Source of the DNA: an uncultured Collinsella sp.
GTDB lineage: Bacteria > Actinomycetota > Coriobacteriia > Coriobacteriales > Coriobacteriaceae
Assembly (NCBI GenBank): GCA_902475785.1
Contig: CABSAN010000001.1
Coordinates: forward strand, 68,138-132,137
Direction of reading: 5' to 3'
Length of the DNA: 64,000 nucleotides
Shown here one piece after another: positions 17,410 to 25,573 of this stretch. A program made the position numbers and the translations under genes. The notes below the pieces were generated by a model. The model made no database searches. It had not been told where the DNA came from and was given only the letters and a program-made list of their open reading frames with translations. Numbering within the stretch: the stretch's first letter is position 1; each line of letters begins with the position of its first letter.

Positions 17410-19506
17410 ATGGCAGACGCTAAGGATTTCCTGTTTGAGATCGGTACGGAGGAAATGCCCTCCGCACCGCTGAACAATGCCGTCAAGCAGCTTGGCACCA
17501 TGATCGCCAAGGGCCTCGACGAGGCCGGTCTGGCCCATGGCGAGGTCCGCGTGATCTCGAGTCCGCGTCGTCTGGCTGCGCTCGTGGCCAACGTCGCCAC
17601 CGCGACTGATGAGGTCCATGAGGTCAAGCGCGGCCCCGCGGCAAACATTGCCTTTGATGCCGACGGCAACGCCACCAAGGCCGCTCAGGGCTTCGCCCGC
17701 AAGTGCGGTGTGGCTGCCGAGGATCTGGTTCGACGCGAGGACACTGACGGCCGCGAGTACGTGTTCGCCGAGAAGAACATTCCCTCCGCACCGGCTACCC
17801 CGATCCTGACGGCCCTGTGCGAGAAGACCATCGCCGGCCTGCAGTGGCCCAACTACCGCAGCCAGCGCTGGGGCCACGAGCACGCTACGTTTGTTCGTCC
17901 GGTCCGTTGGATCTGCTGCCTTTTGGGCGAGGACGTCGTGCCCGTGTCGTTTGCCGACGTGACGAGTGGCAACACCACGCGTGGCCATCGCGTACTTGGC
18001 CCCGGTGACCATGTGGTCGCCAGCCCCGCTGTTTACGAGCAGGTGCTTGAGGACGCCGGCGTGCTTTCTGCTGAGCGTCGTCGTGAGGCCATCCTTGCCG
18101 GCATCGCCGAGGTCGAGGCTGCTCGCCCCGGCTGCCATGTTGACACGCCCAAGAAGGTCTTTGAGGAGGTCATCAATCTCTGCGAGTGGCCGACGGTGCT
18201 CGTTGGTACCTTCGATGAGGAGTTCCTCAAGGTCCCGCACGAGATTATCTGCGAGTCCATGCTCACCAACCAGCGCTACTTCCCGATCTATGACGGCGAG
18301 GGCAAGCTCACGCGTGAGTTCGTGGTCGTTTCCAACAGCAAGCCCGAGAATGCCGAGCGCGTGATCGACGGCAACGAGCGTGTCGTGCGCGCCCGTCTGG
18401 ACGACGCCAAGTTCTTCTACGAGGAGGACCTGAAGATCTCCCTCGACGAGTTCCGCGAGCGTCTGGCCAAGGTCGCCTTCCAGGAGAAGCTCGGCAGCGT
18501 GCTCGCCAAGTCCGAGCGCATTGAGCAGCTTGCGCTCGCCATCGCTCGCGAGGCCCATCTGGGCGCCCACCTGGCTGCCGATGCCGCACGCGCCGCGCAC
18601 CTGTGCAAGGCCGACCTGGTGTCCAACGCCGTCGTCGAGTTCACGAGCCAGCAGGGCGTAATGGGTGGTTATTACGCCTCCGCGATGGGGGAGAACGACG
18701 AGGTCGCCCACGCCATTCGCGATCATTATCGTCCCCGCTTTGCCGGTGATGAGCTGCCCGAGGGCACCGCTGGCTGCATCGTGGCCTGTGCCGACAAGCT
18801 CGATACCATTGCCGGTATTTTTGCCATCGGCGAGCCCCCGACCGGCTCTTCGGACCCCTACGCGCTGCGTCGCGCCGCCATCGGCATCATCAACATCCTG
18901 CGCGATCGTCTGCCGATCGACCCCACGTCGCTGATCGACTTCGCCCTTGAGCTCTATAGCGAGCAGGGCATTGAGTTTGACGCCGCCGAGGTCGCCCAGC
19001 AGGTCCGCGACTTCTTCCACGGCCGCCTGGTGAGCATGGCCCGCGATGAGAAGATTCCGGCCGATACCGTTGCCGCCGTCTCCGCGGTGCACATCATCGC
19101 CCCGTCCATCTTCTTCGCCCGCTGTGCCGCGCTCGATGAGGCCCGCAAGAACGATGCCGAGACCTTCGACAACCTGGCTACCGCTTATGCCCGCGCCGCG
19201 CACATCTCCAAGCCCGAGCTGGGTGCGGAGTACGACCGCAGCCTGATGGGCGAGGCCGAGCTCGCGCTCGCCGATGCCTCCGAGGCTGCTCAGACCGCTG
19301 TCGATGCCGCCCTTGCTGCCGAGGATTACCCGTCCGCATTTGCCGCTCTTGCCGCCCTGCGTGCCCCCATCGACCGCTTCTTCGACGAGGTCATGGTCAT
19401 GGACAAGGACGAGCAGCTCCGCGATAATCGCCTTAAGCTGCTCAACCGCTTCGAGGCCGTTTTCTCCGGCATCGCCAACATCGGTGAGCTTGCCCGCAAA
19501 AAGTAA
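17410..19506 (+). CDS. glyS: Glycine--tRNA ligase beta subunit
   Basis: 698-aa beta subunit, required for tRNA recognition. It begins DFLFEIGTEEMPSAPLNNAVKQL, carries RRLAALVANVA and an HD-like central region (LCKADLVSNAVVEFTSQQGVMGGYYA), then GSSDPYALRRAAIGI, and a C-terminal anticodon-binding-like part ending DKDEQLRDNRLKLLNRFEAVF. Length is normal. ATG start 3 bp after glyQ. Confidence 0.98.
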   Translation: MADAKDFLFEIGTEEMPSAPLNNAVKQLGTMIAKGLDEAGLAHGEVRVISSPRRLAALVANVATATDEVHEVKRGPAANIAFDADGNATKAAQGFARKCGVAAEDLVRREDTDGREYVFAEKNIPSAPATPILTALCEKTIAGLQWPNYRSQRWGHEHATFVRPVRWICCLLGEDVVPVSFADVTSGNTTRGHRVLGPGDHVVASPAVYEQVLEDAGVLSAERRREAILAGIAEVEAARPGCHVDTPKKVFEEVINLCEWPTVLVGTFDEEFLKVPHEIICESMLTNQRYFPIYDGEGKLTREFVVVSNSKPENAERVIDGNERVVRARLDDAKFFYEEDLKISLDEFRERLAKVAFQEKLGSVLAKSERIEQLALAIAREAHLGAHLAADAARAAHLCKADLVSNAVVEFTSQQGVMGGYYASAMGENDEVAHAIRDHYRPRFAGDELPEGTAGCIVACADKLDTIAGIFAIGEPPTGSSDPYALRRAAIGIINILRDRLPIDPTSLIDFALELYSEQGIEFDAAEVAQQVRDFFHGRLVSMARDEKIPADTVAAVSAVHIIAPSIFFARCAALDEARKNDAETFDNLATAYARAAHISKPELGAEYDRSLMGEAELALADASEAAQTAVDAALAAEDYPSAFAALAALRAPIDRFFDEVMVMDKDEQLRDNRLKLLNRFEAVFSGIANIGELARKK

Positions 19507-19540
19507 GCCAGCCTGAGCATAAGCGCAAAAGGAGCCCCGC

Positions 19541-20416
19541 ATGGATTGCCCGGTCACCGCTCGTCCCACCGTTATCGTTATCTCCGACTCGCTCGGTGAT
19601 ACCGCTTGTGAGGTGGTGCTTGCGGCGTCCGGGCAATTTGATGAAGGGGCTTTTCGTCTCTTGCGCCTGCCCAAGGTGAACTCGGTGGAGCAGGTCAAGT
19701 CGTTTGTGGGTCCGCGCGTTGATGCGGACCATCGCGATATTGCCGTGTTCCACACCATTGTCGATCCGGCGCTTCGCGCCCGCGTGCTCGATTACCTGGG
19801 TATGCTTCATATCCGTTCGGTCGACCTGATCGGTCCGACGCTCGCCGTGCTGTCGTCGCTCATCGGTGCGTCGCCCAAGGGCGTTGCGGGCGTGATTCAC
19901 AGGACCGATGACCGCTATTTCCATCGTATCGAGGCCATGGAGTATTTTGTTGAGCACGATGATGGACGTGGCTGCGACGACCTTTCGGGGGCAGATATCG
20001 TGCTGCTGGGCGTATCGCGCACGTCCAAGACGCCGCTGTCGATGTATTTGGCCTATCAGGGTTACAAGGTTGCCAATGTTCCGTTGGCCCATGGCATGGA
20101 GCCGCCGAAGTCGATTTACAAGGTCGACCCGATGCGGTTGTTTGGTCTGATTTCGACTGTCGATGTGATCTCTGAGATACGCGATAGCCGCTTGGGCGAT
20201 GACTGCGCCCGTGCTGTCGCCGGCTCCTATGCCGAGCCCGAGAGCGTGTGCAGCGAGCTCGAGGAAGCCCGTGCCCTCATGAAGCGCCTGGGCTGCTTTG
20301 TGGTGCGTACCGACGGCAAGGCGATCGAGGAGAGCGCCTCCGAGATCATCGGTCATTTGATGGAAATCCAAGAAGCCCGTGCCCGCCGCGCCGCCCGCCG
20401 AGGTCAGCAAAGCTAA
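19541..20416 (+). CDS. ppsR: Pyruvate, phosphate dikinase regulatory protein (bifunctional kinase/pyrophosphorylase)
   Basis: 291-aa DUF299-family protein that inactivates PPDK by ADP-dependent phosphorylation of the threonine beside the catalytic histidine and reactivates it by Pi-dependent dephosphorylation. The nucleotide-binding loop is GVSRTSKTPLSMYLA (near residue 155). The N-terminus IVISDSLGDTACEVVLAA is typical. ATG start with AAGGAG; 34 bp after glyS. The target ppdK is the next gene, separated by a 298-bp regulatory region. Confidence 0.93.
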   Translation: MDCPVTARPTVIVISDSLGDTACEVVLAASGQFDEGAFRLLRLPKVNSVEQVKSFVGPRVDADHRDIAVFHTIVDPALRARVLDYLGMLHIRSVDLIGPTLAVLSSLIGASPKGVAGVIHRTDDRYFHRIEAMEYFVEHDDGRGCDDLSGADIVLLGVSRTSKTPLSMYLAYQGYKVANVPLAHGMEPPKSIYKVDPMRLFGLISTVDVISEIRDSRLGDDCARAVAGSYAEPESVCSELEEARALMKRLGCFVVRTDGKAIEESASEIIGHLMEIQEARARRAARRGQQS

Positions 20417-20714
20417 CTCATTGGGGTAGCTAAAAATTCACCGTCCTTAAAATACTATCTAAAAATAATGCACGATATTGGTAAAGCGATTTAGCAAAGA
20501 ACTTGCATTTGACCTGCAATTTTCTTGCAGTGGTATCTTCATAAGGTAACCACCTATACCTACCGTTTACCGCCGCATTTATCACGTTTACCAAACCCCT
20601 CGCCCTCTACGCAAGCCCGCTCAACATCCGCCGTATAGTTCCCTCACGGCCCGCATCCGGCGGGTCGATTCGTCACCACGGTCGTGCGCGAGAGCGCATG
20701 GAAGGGGAAGTATC
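20417..20714 (+). promoter_or_regulatory. Regulatory region upstream of ppdK
   Basis: 298 bp without a gene. The first 160 bp are AT-rich relative to the surroundings. It contains the promoter described separately, and repeated half-sites: GGTAAA at 20480, GGTAACC at 20545-20551, and two CGTTTACC copies at 20564-20571 and 20585-20592, 21 bp (two helical turns) apart. The last 100 bp up to the GAAGGGGAAG ribosome binding site hold no clear structure. Confidence 0.5.
20509..20539 (+). promoter_or_regulatory. Predicted ppdK promoter with long spacer and internal dyad
   Basis: TTGACC (20509-20514) and TATCTT (20534-20539) are separated by 19 bp. Between them, the perfect inverted repeat CTGCAA-TTTTC-TTGCAG (20514-20530) fills the spacer. 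A long spacer with a dyad between the hexamers is the arrangement used by MerR-family activators. The regulator is unknown. Confidence 0.4.
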
Positions 20715-23465
20715 GTGAGCGATTGCAAGAGAGTTTACCGTTTTGGAACCGACGCCCAGGGCACCTGTGTCACTGAGGGCGACAAGTCCATGAACTTCGT
20801 GCTTGGCGGCAAGGGCGCAAACCTTGCCGAGATGAGCCGCATCGGTCTGCCGGTTCCCGGTGGCTTTACCATTACCTGCCAGACCTGTGTCGAGTACTCC
20901 GGCGCCGGCAACGTCTGGCCCGAAGGCGCACTTGATGAGATCGTTGCCGCCGAGGCCGACCTCGAGGCTCGCTGCGGCAAGAAGCTCGGCGACGCCTCCG
21001 ATCCGCTGCTCGTGTCGGTTCGCTCGGGCGCTCCGTTCTCCATGCCCGGCATGATGGACACGGTCCTCAACTTGGGCCTCAACGACGATTCCGTCCAGGG
21101 TCTCATCGCCCAGACGCAAAACCCGCGTTTTGCCTGGGATAGCTACCGCCGCTTTATCCAGATGTTCTCCAACGTCGTTATGGGTGTTGACGCCGACCTG
21201 TTCGAGAACGCCCTGACTCAGGCCCGCCTGGTCGCCGGCGTTCGTGTCGATTCCGAGCTTTCGGCCGAAGCCCTGCAGGAGCTCGTCGAGACCTTTAAGA
21301 GCATCTTCTCCGACAACGTCGAGGCCGCCCTGTATCCCGAGCTCGAGGTCGCTGATGGCAAGCCCGTCTTCCCGCACGATCCGGAGCTCCAGCTGCGCCT
21401 TGCCATCCAGGCCGTCTTTGGCAGCTGGATGAACGAGCGCGCCTGCATCTACCGCAAGCAGCATGGCATTTCTGACGAGCTCGGCACCGCCGTCAACGTG
21501 CAGGCTATGGCCTTTGGCAACAAGGGGGAGACCTCTGCGACCGGCGTCGCTTTTACGCGCAACCCGGCCGACGGCACCAAGGAGTTCTATGGTGACTTTT
21601 TGGTTAATGCCCAGGGCGAGGATGTCGTCGCCGGCATCCGCAACACCGAGCCCATCGCCGACCTCAAAGCCACTCCGGGTCTCGAGTCTGCAGGTGAGGA
21701 ACTCGAGCGCGTGTTCCTGACACTCGAGGATCATTACCGCGATATGTGCGATATCGAGTTCACCATCGAGCAGGGTAAGCTCTGGATGCTCCAGACCCGC
21801 GTGGGCAAGCGCACTGCTACCGCCGCCCTGCGCATCGCCATCGAAATGTTCGAGGAGGGTCTGATCACCCGCGAGGAGGCCGTGAGCCGCATCGATCCCG
21901 CGCAGCTCGACCAGCTCCTGCATCCGCAGTTCGATGCCTCCAAGAAGTACGAGGCTCTGGCTTGCGGCCTCAACGCCAGCCCTGGTGCCGCCGTGGGCGA
22001 GATCGTGTTTTCGAGCGACGATGCCGTCGCGCGCGCCAACGAGGGCCACATGGTCATTCTGGTTCGCTGGGAGACGAACCCCGACGACCTGAAGGGCATG
22101 GTTGCTGCCGAGGGTATCTTGACGAGCCATGGTGGCAAGACGAGCCATGCCGCCGTTATCGCTCGCGGTATGGGCACGCCCTGCGTCTGCGGCGTCGAGC
22201 GCTTCCATATCGACGCCGCCGAGAAGGTCGTGCGCATCGAGGGCAGCGACCGCGTGCTGCATGAGGGCGATGTCATCTCCATCGACGGCACCCAGGGTAT
22301 CGTCGTCGACGGCGCTGTCGATCTGGTTTCGGCCGAGCTCACCGGCGACCTGGACACCATCCTGTCCTGGGCCGACGAGATCCGTCTGGACGAGACCTGT
22401 GGCCACGCCAACCATGTGCGCGTCAACGCCGACAATCCCGAGGATGCCGAGCTCGCCCTCGAGTTTGGTGCCGAGGCTATTGGCCTGTGCCGCACCGAGC
22501 ACATGTTCCTGGGCGATCGTAAGAACATCATCCAGAGCTTTATCCTGTCCGATGATGAGGCCGTGAAGCAGCAGGCCCTGTCCGACCTGCTCAAGGTTCA
22601 GACCGAGGACTTCCTGGCAATGTTCAAGACCATGTCCGGTCGCGACGTAGTTGTTCGCCTGCTCGATCCGCCGCTTCATGAGTTCCTGGATAATCCTCGC
22701 GAGCTCGAGGTCGCCATCACCAAGAAGGAAGCCGCCGGCGCCAGCGAGGAAGAGCTTGCCGTCCTGCGTGCCCGCCTGCGTCGTATCGACGGCATGGTCG
22801 AGTCCAACCCGATGCTCGGCCTGCGCGGTGTGCGCCTGTCCGTTGTCTTTAGCGATCTGCCGCTCATGCAGGTTCGCGCCGTCGCCACGGCTGCCGCTCG
22901 CCTCATCAAGGAGGGCGTCGACCCGCGTCCCGAGATCATGGTTCCGCTCGTCTCCATCACGGCGGAGCATGTCCAGACCCGCGAGGTCATCGAGCGCGTG
23001 ATCGCCAAGGTTTCCGCCGAGGAGGGCGTCGAGCTCAATATTCCCGTGGGCACGATGCTCGAGCTGCCACGCGCCTGCATGGTCGCCGACGAGATCGCCC
23101 ATCATGCCGACTTCTTCTGCTTTGGCACCAACGACCTCACCCAGACGACCTTCGGCTTCTCTCGTGACGATGCCGAGGCCAAGTTCATTCCGCTGTACAT
23201 GCACAAGAAGATCTTGAAGGATAACCCCTTCGAGACCATCGATACGGCAGTACTCGAGCTGGTGCGTATGGCTGTCGAGAAGGGTCGCGCCACCAATCCC
23301 GACATGCACTTTGGCGTGTGCGGCGAGCACGGCGGCGACCCCGAGTCCATCAAGGGCCTGTTTAACGTGGCCGACGTGGACTACGTGTCCTGCTCACCCT
23401 ATCGCGTGCCCCTCGCGCGCCTGGCTGCCGCCCAGGCCAAGCTCGAGGCCAAGCGTTCCGCCTAA
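20715..23465 (+). CDS. ppdK: Pyruvate, phosphate dikinase
   Basis: 916-aa PPDK, interconverting pyruvate + ATP + Pi and PEP + AMP + PPi, central to energy metabolism in many anaerobes. N-terminal ATP-grasp domain (GGKGANLAEMSRIGLPVPGGFTI; VSVRSGAPFSMPGMMDTVLNLG), central phosphohistidine domain with GGKTSHAAVIARGMG (catalytic His near residue 478, with the regulated Thr two residues before), and C-terminal TIM barrel with the catalytic cysteine in FGVCGEHGGDP. GTG start with GAAGGGGAAG. Length is slightly longer than usual (~880) because of a short N-terminal extension. The adjacent ppsR product is its probable modifier. Confidence 0.98.
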   Translation: MSDCKRVYRFGTDAQGTCVTEGDKSMNFVLGGKGANLAEMSRIGLPVPGGFTITCQTCVEYSGAGNVWPEGALDEIVAAEADLEARCGKKLGDASDPLLVSVRSGAPFSMPGMMDTVLNLGLNDDSVQGLIAQTQNPRFAWDSYRRFIQMFSNVVMGVDADLFENALTQARLVAGVRVDSELSAEALQELVETFKSIFSDNVEAALYPELEVADGKPVFPHDPELQLRLAIQAVFGSWMNERACIYRKQHGISDELGTAVNVQAMAFGNKGETSATGVAFTRNPADGTKEFYGDFLVNAQGEDVVAGIRNTEPIADLKATPGLESAGEELERVFLTLEDHYRDMCDIEFTIEQGKLWMLQTRVGKRTATAALRIAIEMFEEGLITREEAVSRIDPAQLDQLLHPQFDASKKYEALACGLNASPGAAVGEIVFSSDDAVARANEGHMVILVRWETNPDDLKGMVAAEGILTSHGGKTSHAAVIARGMGTPCVCGVERFHIDAAEKVVRIEGSDRVLHEGDVISIDGTQGIVVDGAVDLVSAELTGDLDTILSWADEIRLDETCGHANHVRVNADNPEDAELALEFGAEAIGLCRTEHMFLGDRKNIIQSFILSDDEAVKQQALSDLLKVQTEDFLAMFKTMSGRDVVVRLLDPPLHEFLDNPRELEVAITKKEAAGASEEELAVLRARLRRIDGMVESNPMLGLRGVRLSVVFSDLPLMQVRAVATAAARLIKEGVDPRPEIMVPLVSITAEHVQTREVIERVIAKVSAEEGVELNIPVGTMLELPRACMVADEIAHHADFFCFGTNDLTQTTFGFSRDDAEAKFIPLYMHKKILKDNPFETIDTAVLELVRMAVEKGRATNPDMHFGVCGEHGGDPESIKGLFNVADVDYVSCSPYRVPLARLAAAQAKLEAKRSA

Positions 23466-23503
23466 CTTTTTGGGTTTGGGCGCCTAGCGTAGCCCCCTTC
23501 ACG

Positions 23504-23531
23504 CCGCCCGTCTCATTCGTGAGGCGGGCGG
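23504..23531 (+). terminator. Probable terminator hairpin after ppdK
   Basis: CCGCCCGTCTCA, TTCG tetraloop, TGAGGCGGGCGG: a 12-bp stem with one G-T pair. The U-tract is weak and displaced (TTTTGTCTTTTTGTC about 15 bp later), so termination may be inefficient. Confidence 0.6.
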
Positions 23532-23577
23532 TTATCATGTGCGGGTTTTGTCTTTTTGTCTGCGTAAAAAATTGTTC

Positions 23578-23605
23578 TTGCAGCAGAAACCCGCGCGTGT
23601 ATACT
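23578..23605 (+). promoter_or_regulatory. Predicted promoter for rplS
   Basis: TTGCAG (23578-23583), 16-bp spacer, TATACT (23600-23605), in the 209-bp gap before rplS; the leader would be about 60 nt. Confidence 0.65.
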
Positions 23606-23674
23606 CGAATACGTTTGTTCAACTACGTGCCGGCCAAGGTGGTACGGCACCTCTAGAAGAGTAAGGAATTGCAC

Positions 23675-24016
23675 ATGGATTACATCCGCGCAATCGAGCG
23701 TCAGCAGATCCGCGAGGACATCCCGCAGGTTCGCGTCGCCGACAACGTCAAGGTTCACTACCGCATTAAGGAAGGCGACCGCGAGCGCATCCAGGTCTTC
23801 CAGGGCGACGTCATCCGCATGGCCGGCGCCGGTGCCCGCGAGACCTTCACCGTCCGCAAGATTTCCTTCGGTGTCGGTGTTGAGCGTACCTTCCCGCTTC
23901 ACAGCCCCAAGATCGCCAAGCTCGAGGTCGTTCGTCATGGTCGCGTCCGTCGCGCCAAGCTGTACTACCTCCGCGACAAGGTGGGCAAGGCTGCTCGCAT
24001 CCCCGAGAAGCGCTAA
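23675..24016 (+). CDS. rplS: 50S ribosomal protein L19
   Basis: 113-aa L19, at the interface between subunits. Start set at ATG 23675 ([20 protein letters not shown]) with GTAAGGA 7 bp upstream; a TTG two codons earlier is less well spaced. Conserved [23 protein letters not shown] and [24 protein letters not shown] are present. Confidence 0.97.
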   Translation: MDYIRAIERQQIREDIPQVRVADNVKVHYRIKEGDRERIQVFQGDVIRMAGAGARETFTVRKISFGVGVERTFPLHSPKIAKLEVVRHGRVRRAKLYYLRDKVGKAARIPEKR

Positions 24017-24050
24017 GAAGATCGCAGCGTCTGTCCACTCGTTTGGACAC

Positions 24051-24080
24051 AAGGGTCACCTTCGGGTGGCCCTTCTTTTT
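24051..24080 (+). terminator. Rho-independent terminator after rplS
   Basis: AAGGGTCACC, TTCG loop, GGTGGCCCTT, then CTTTTT. One G-T pair in an otherwise perfect 10-bp stem. Confidence 0.9.
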
Positions 24081-24109
24081 ATCTGATTTGCATGCAAGGA
24101 GGGCCTGGT

Positions 24110-24898
24110 ATGGCCAATATGACGAGCTCGGTTTCGGCATCGCAGGTTGCCGGCGAGCTGGCGAGCGCCACGTTCGAGGAGATCCCCGCCCTCGTGGAGC
24201 ATTATCGCGAGGATCCGCGCCAGCAGGTGATCAAGGCTTGCGAACGTGCCCTTAAGCGCCATGCCAAGGAACTTTCCGAACGCGAGCGCGTCAACGGCAT
24301 GTACGAGCTTATGCATGAGCTCGGCGGTGATGGCGTTGTCGTGGGTGTCGACGAGGTGGGCCGTGGCTCGGTAGCGGGTCCCTTGACCGTGTGTGCCGTG
24401 TGTCTTCCGATGGAGCCGCGCATCTGGGGCATCAACGATTCCAAAAAGCTCACGCCGGCGCGCCGCGAGCTGCTCTCGGTGAAGATTGCCGAGGTGGCGA
24501 CTGCTATCGGCTTTTGCCATATCGCTCCCGCAGATATCGATGAGATGGGCATGGCCCGCGCCATTCGAGCCGCTGTCGCGGGTGCGGTGGCAGATACGGG
24601 ACTCGAGCCCGATTGCGTGCTTATGGACGGTAACCCCCTGGGCGCCGTGCCCCATGAGCGCGACGTGGTGAAGGGCGATGCCAAAATCGCCTGTATCGCC
24701 GCGGCATCCATCATGGCAAAGGTCACGCGTGACGAGATGATGGTCGAGTACGATGCCGAGTATCCCGAGTACCATTTGGCCGAATCGAAAGGCTATGCGA
24801 GTCCCGAGCACATCGAGGCCATTCGCAAACATGGACTTTGTCCGCTGCACCGCGTGAGCTTTTGCGGAAACTTTCTGCAGACTGAGCGCCTTTTCTAG
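24110..24898 (+). CDS. rnhB: Ribonuclease HII
   Basis: 262-aa RNase HII, removing ribonucleotides from RNA-DNA hybrids. Catalytic motif VVGVDEVGRGSVAGPLTVCAV (DE near residue 84), INDSKKLTPARREL, the aspartate of VLMDGNP, and KGDAKIACIAAASIMAKVTRD. An N-terminal helical extension of ~75 residues precedes the catalytic domain, as in longer Gram-positive RNase HII. Start ATG 24110 chosen because AAGGAGGG lies 7 bp upstream; an ATG at 24092 precedes the Shine-Dalgarno sequence. Confidence 0.96.
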   Translation: MANMTSSVSASQVAGELASATFEEIPALVEHYREDPRQQVIKACERALKRHAKELSERERVNGMYELMHELGGDGVVVGVDEVGRGSVAGPLTVCAVCLPMEPRIWGINDSKKLTPARRELLSVKIAEVATAIGFCHIAPADIDEMGMARAIRAAVAGAVADTGLEPDCVLMDGNPLGAVPHERDVVKGDAKIACIAAASIMAKVTRDEMMVEYDAEYPEYHLAESKGYASPEHIEAIRKHGLCPLHRVSFCGNFLQTERLF

Positions 24899-24949
24899 GC
24901 CAATTGTGGAGACAGGGACCTCTGGCGTTTTATAAACCTGCTGGTAGCG

Positions 24950-24989
24950 GGTCGTGTGCAACGTGATTGTTGCGTACGGCCCGTTTTTT
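24950..24989 (+). terminator. Rho-independent terminator after rnhB
   Basis: A 14-bp stem (GGGTCGTGTGCAAC with GTTGCGTACGGCCC, several G-T pairs) with GTGATT loop is followed by GTTTTTTG. Coordinates may be off by one base. The competence-associated 20-mer begins about 8 bp after it. Confidence 0.8.
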
Positions 24990-24996
24990 GTCGGCA

Positions 24997-25016
24997 TTTG
25001 GTCAGCTTTTGGTTTG
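24997..25016 (+). promoter_or_regulatory. Candidate competence-regulon element, site 1
   Basis: TTTGGTCAGCTTTTGGTTTG, identical to the sequence at 53994-54013 before comEA. It ends 71 bp before the yraN start codon and lies directly after the rnhB terminator, where the yraN-comM-dprA promoter must be. It contains two TTTGGT units with 11-bp periodicity. No consensus -35/-10 pair is evident, which fits an activator site or an alternative sigma factor. Function is inferred. Confidence 0.6.
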
Positions 25017-25087
25017 CTTCCGGTACTTACCCGCATGAAAGGTGCCCTCATCATCGGGGCAATGCAGTGTGCGGGAAAGGAGACCCC

Positions 25088-25573
25088 ATGTGTGCCGCAA
25101 GCAAAAAGAGCAAGACGCAGCAACTCAAGGAGCGCTGGGAAGACGGCGAGCTCGACTGCGGGGCGATTACGCCCGAGTTTATCAAGGGGCTCAGTCCCCG
25201 CGAGCTCGGCATGCTGGGCGAGCTGATCACCATCGATTACTTTAACGAGCGTGGATATACCTTGTTGGAGCAGGGCTATCGTTGCATTGAGGGCGAAGCC
25301 GATCTGGTGCTGCTCGATGAGCTCGACGATGTCGTGGTGATGGCCGAGGTAAAGACGAGACGCGTCGCCCTAGATTGCGCCACACGGGTCTTTCCCGAGG
25401 AGGCCGTGGATGCCCAAAAGCAGCGTCGGTATCGCCGTATCGCAAGTTGCTATCTCATGGAACATTATCCGCTCAGGTCGATTCGCTTCGATGCCGTGGG
25501 CGTCACCATCCGCGGCGGGCATATCGCCGAGATCGAGCATCAGTACAATGCGTTCGATTGGCAGGTGTCGTGA
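25088..25573 (+). CDS. yraN: YraN/UPF0102 endonuclease-like protein
   Basis: 161-aa member of the YraN family, with a Holliday-junction-resolvase/restriction-like fold. Family landmarks: LGELITIDYFNERGYTLLEQGYRC, GEADLVLLD and VVVMAEVKTR, giving the E...D...ExK arrangement of metal-dependent nucleases; no activity is firmly established. ATG 25088 with GAAAGGAG 6 bp upstream. The ~45 residues before the nuclease core are longer than usual. It overlaps comM and is the first gene of a DNA-uptake and processing operon. Confidence 0.88.
   Translation: MCAASKKSKTQQLKERWEDGELDCGAITPEFIKGLSPRELGMLGELITIDYFNERGYTLLEQGYRCIEGEADLVLLDELDDVVVMAEVKTRRVALDCATRVFPEEAVDAQKQRRYRRIASCYLMEHYPLRSIRFDAVGVTIRGGHIAEIEHQYNAFDWQVS

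Noticed and set aside
16504..19758. A 1084-codon open frame antisense to glyQ-glyS
   Set aside because: Same codon-bias artefact: it spans two intact synthetase genes, has no plausible ribosome binding site or domain, and stops only by chance.
20673..23330. An 885-codon open frame antisense to ppdK
   Set aside because: Shadow of a complete, conserved gene; no family similarity in the translation.
24092..24109. ATG 24092 as start of rnhB
   Set aside because: The AAGGAGGG Shine-Dalgarno sequence lies downstream of it and 7 bp before ATG 24110.
24905..24925. GGAGACAGGGACCTC resembling a relic of the GGGAC-core repeats
   Set aside because: Only a short match with no palindromic arms of either family; too little to call a repeat.
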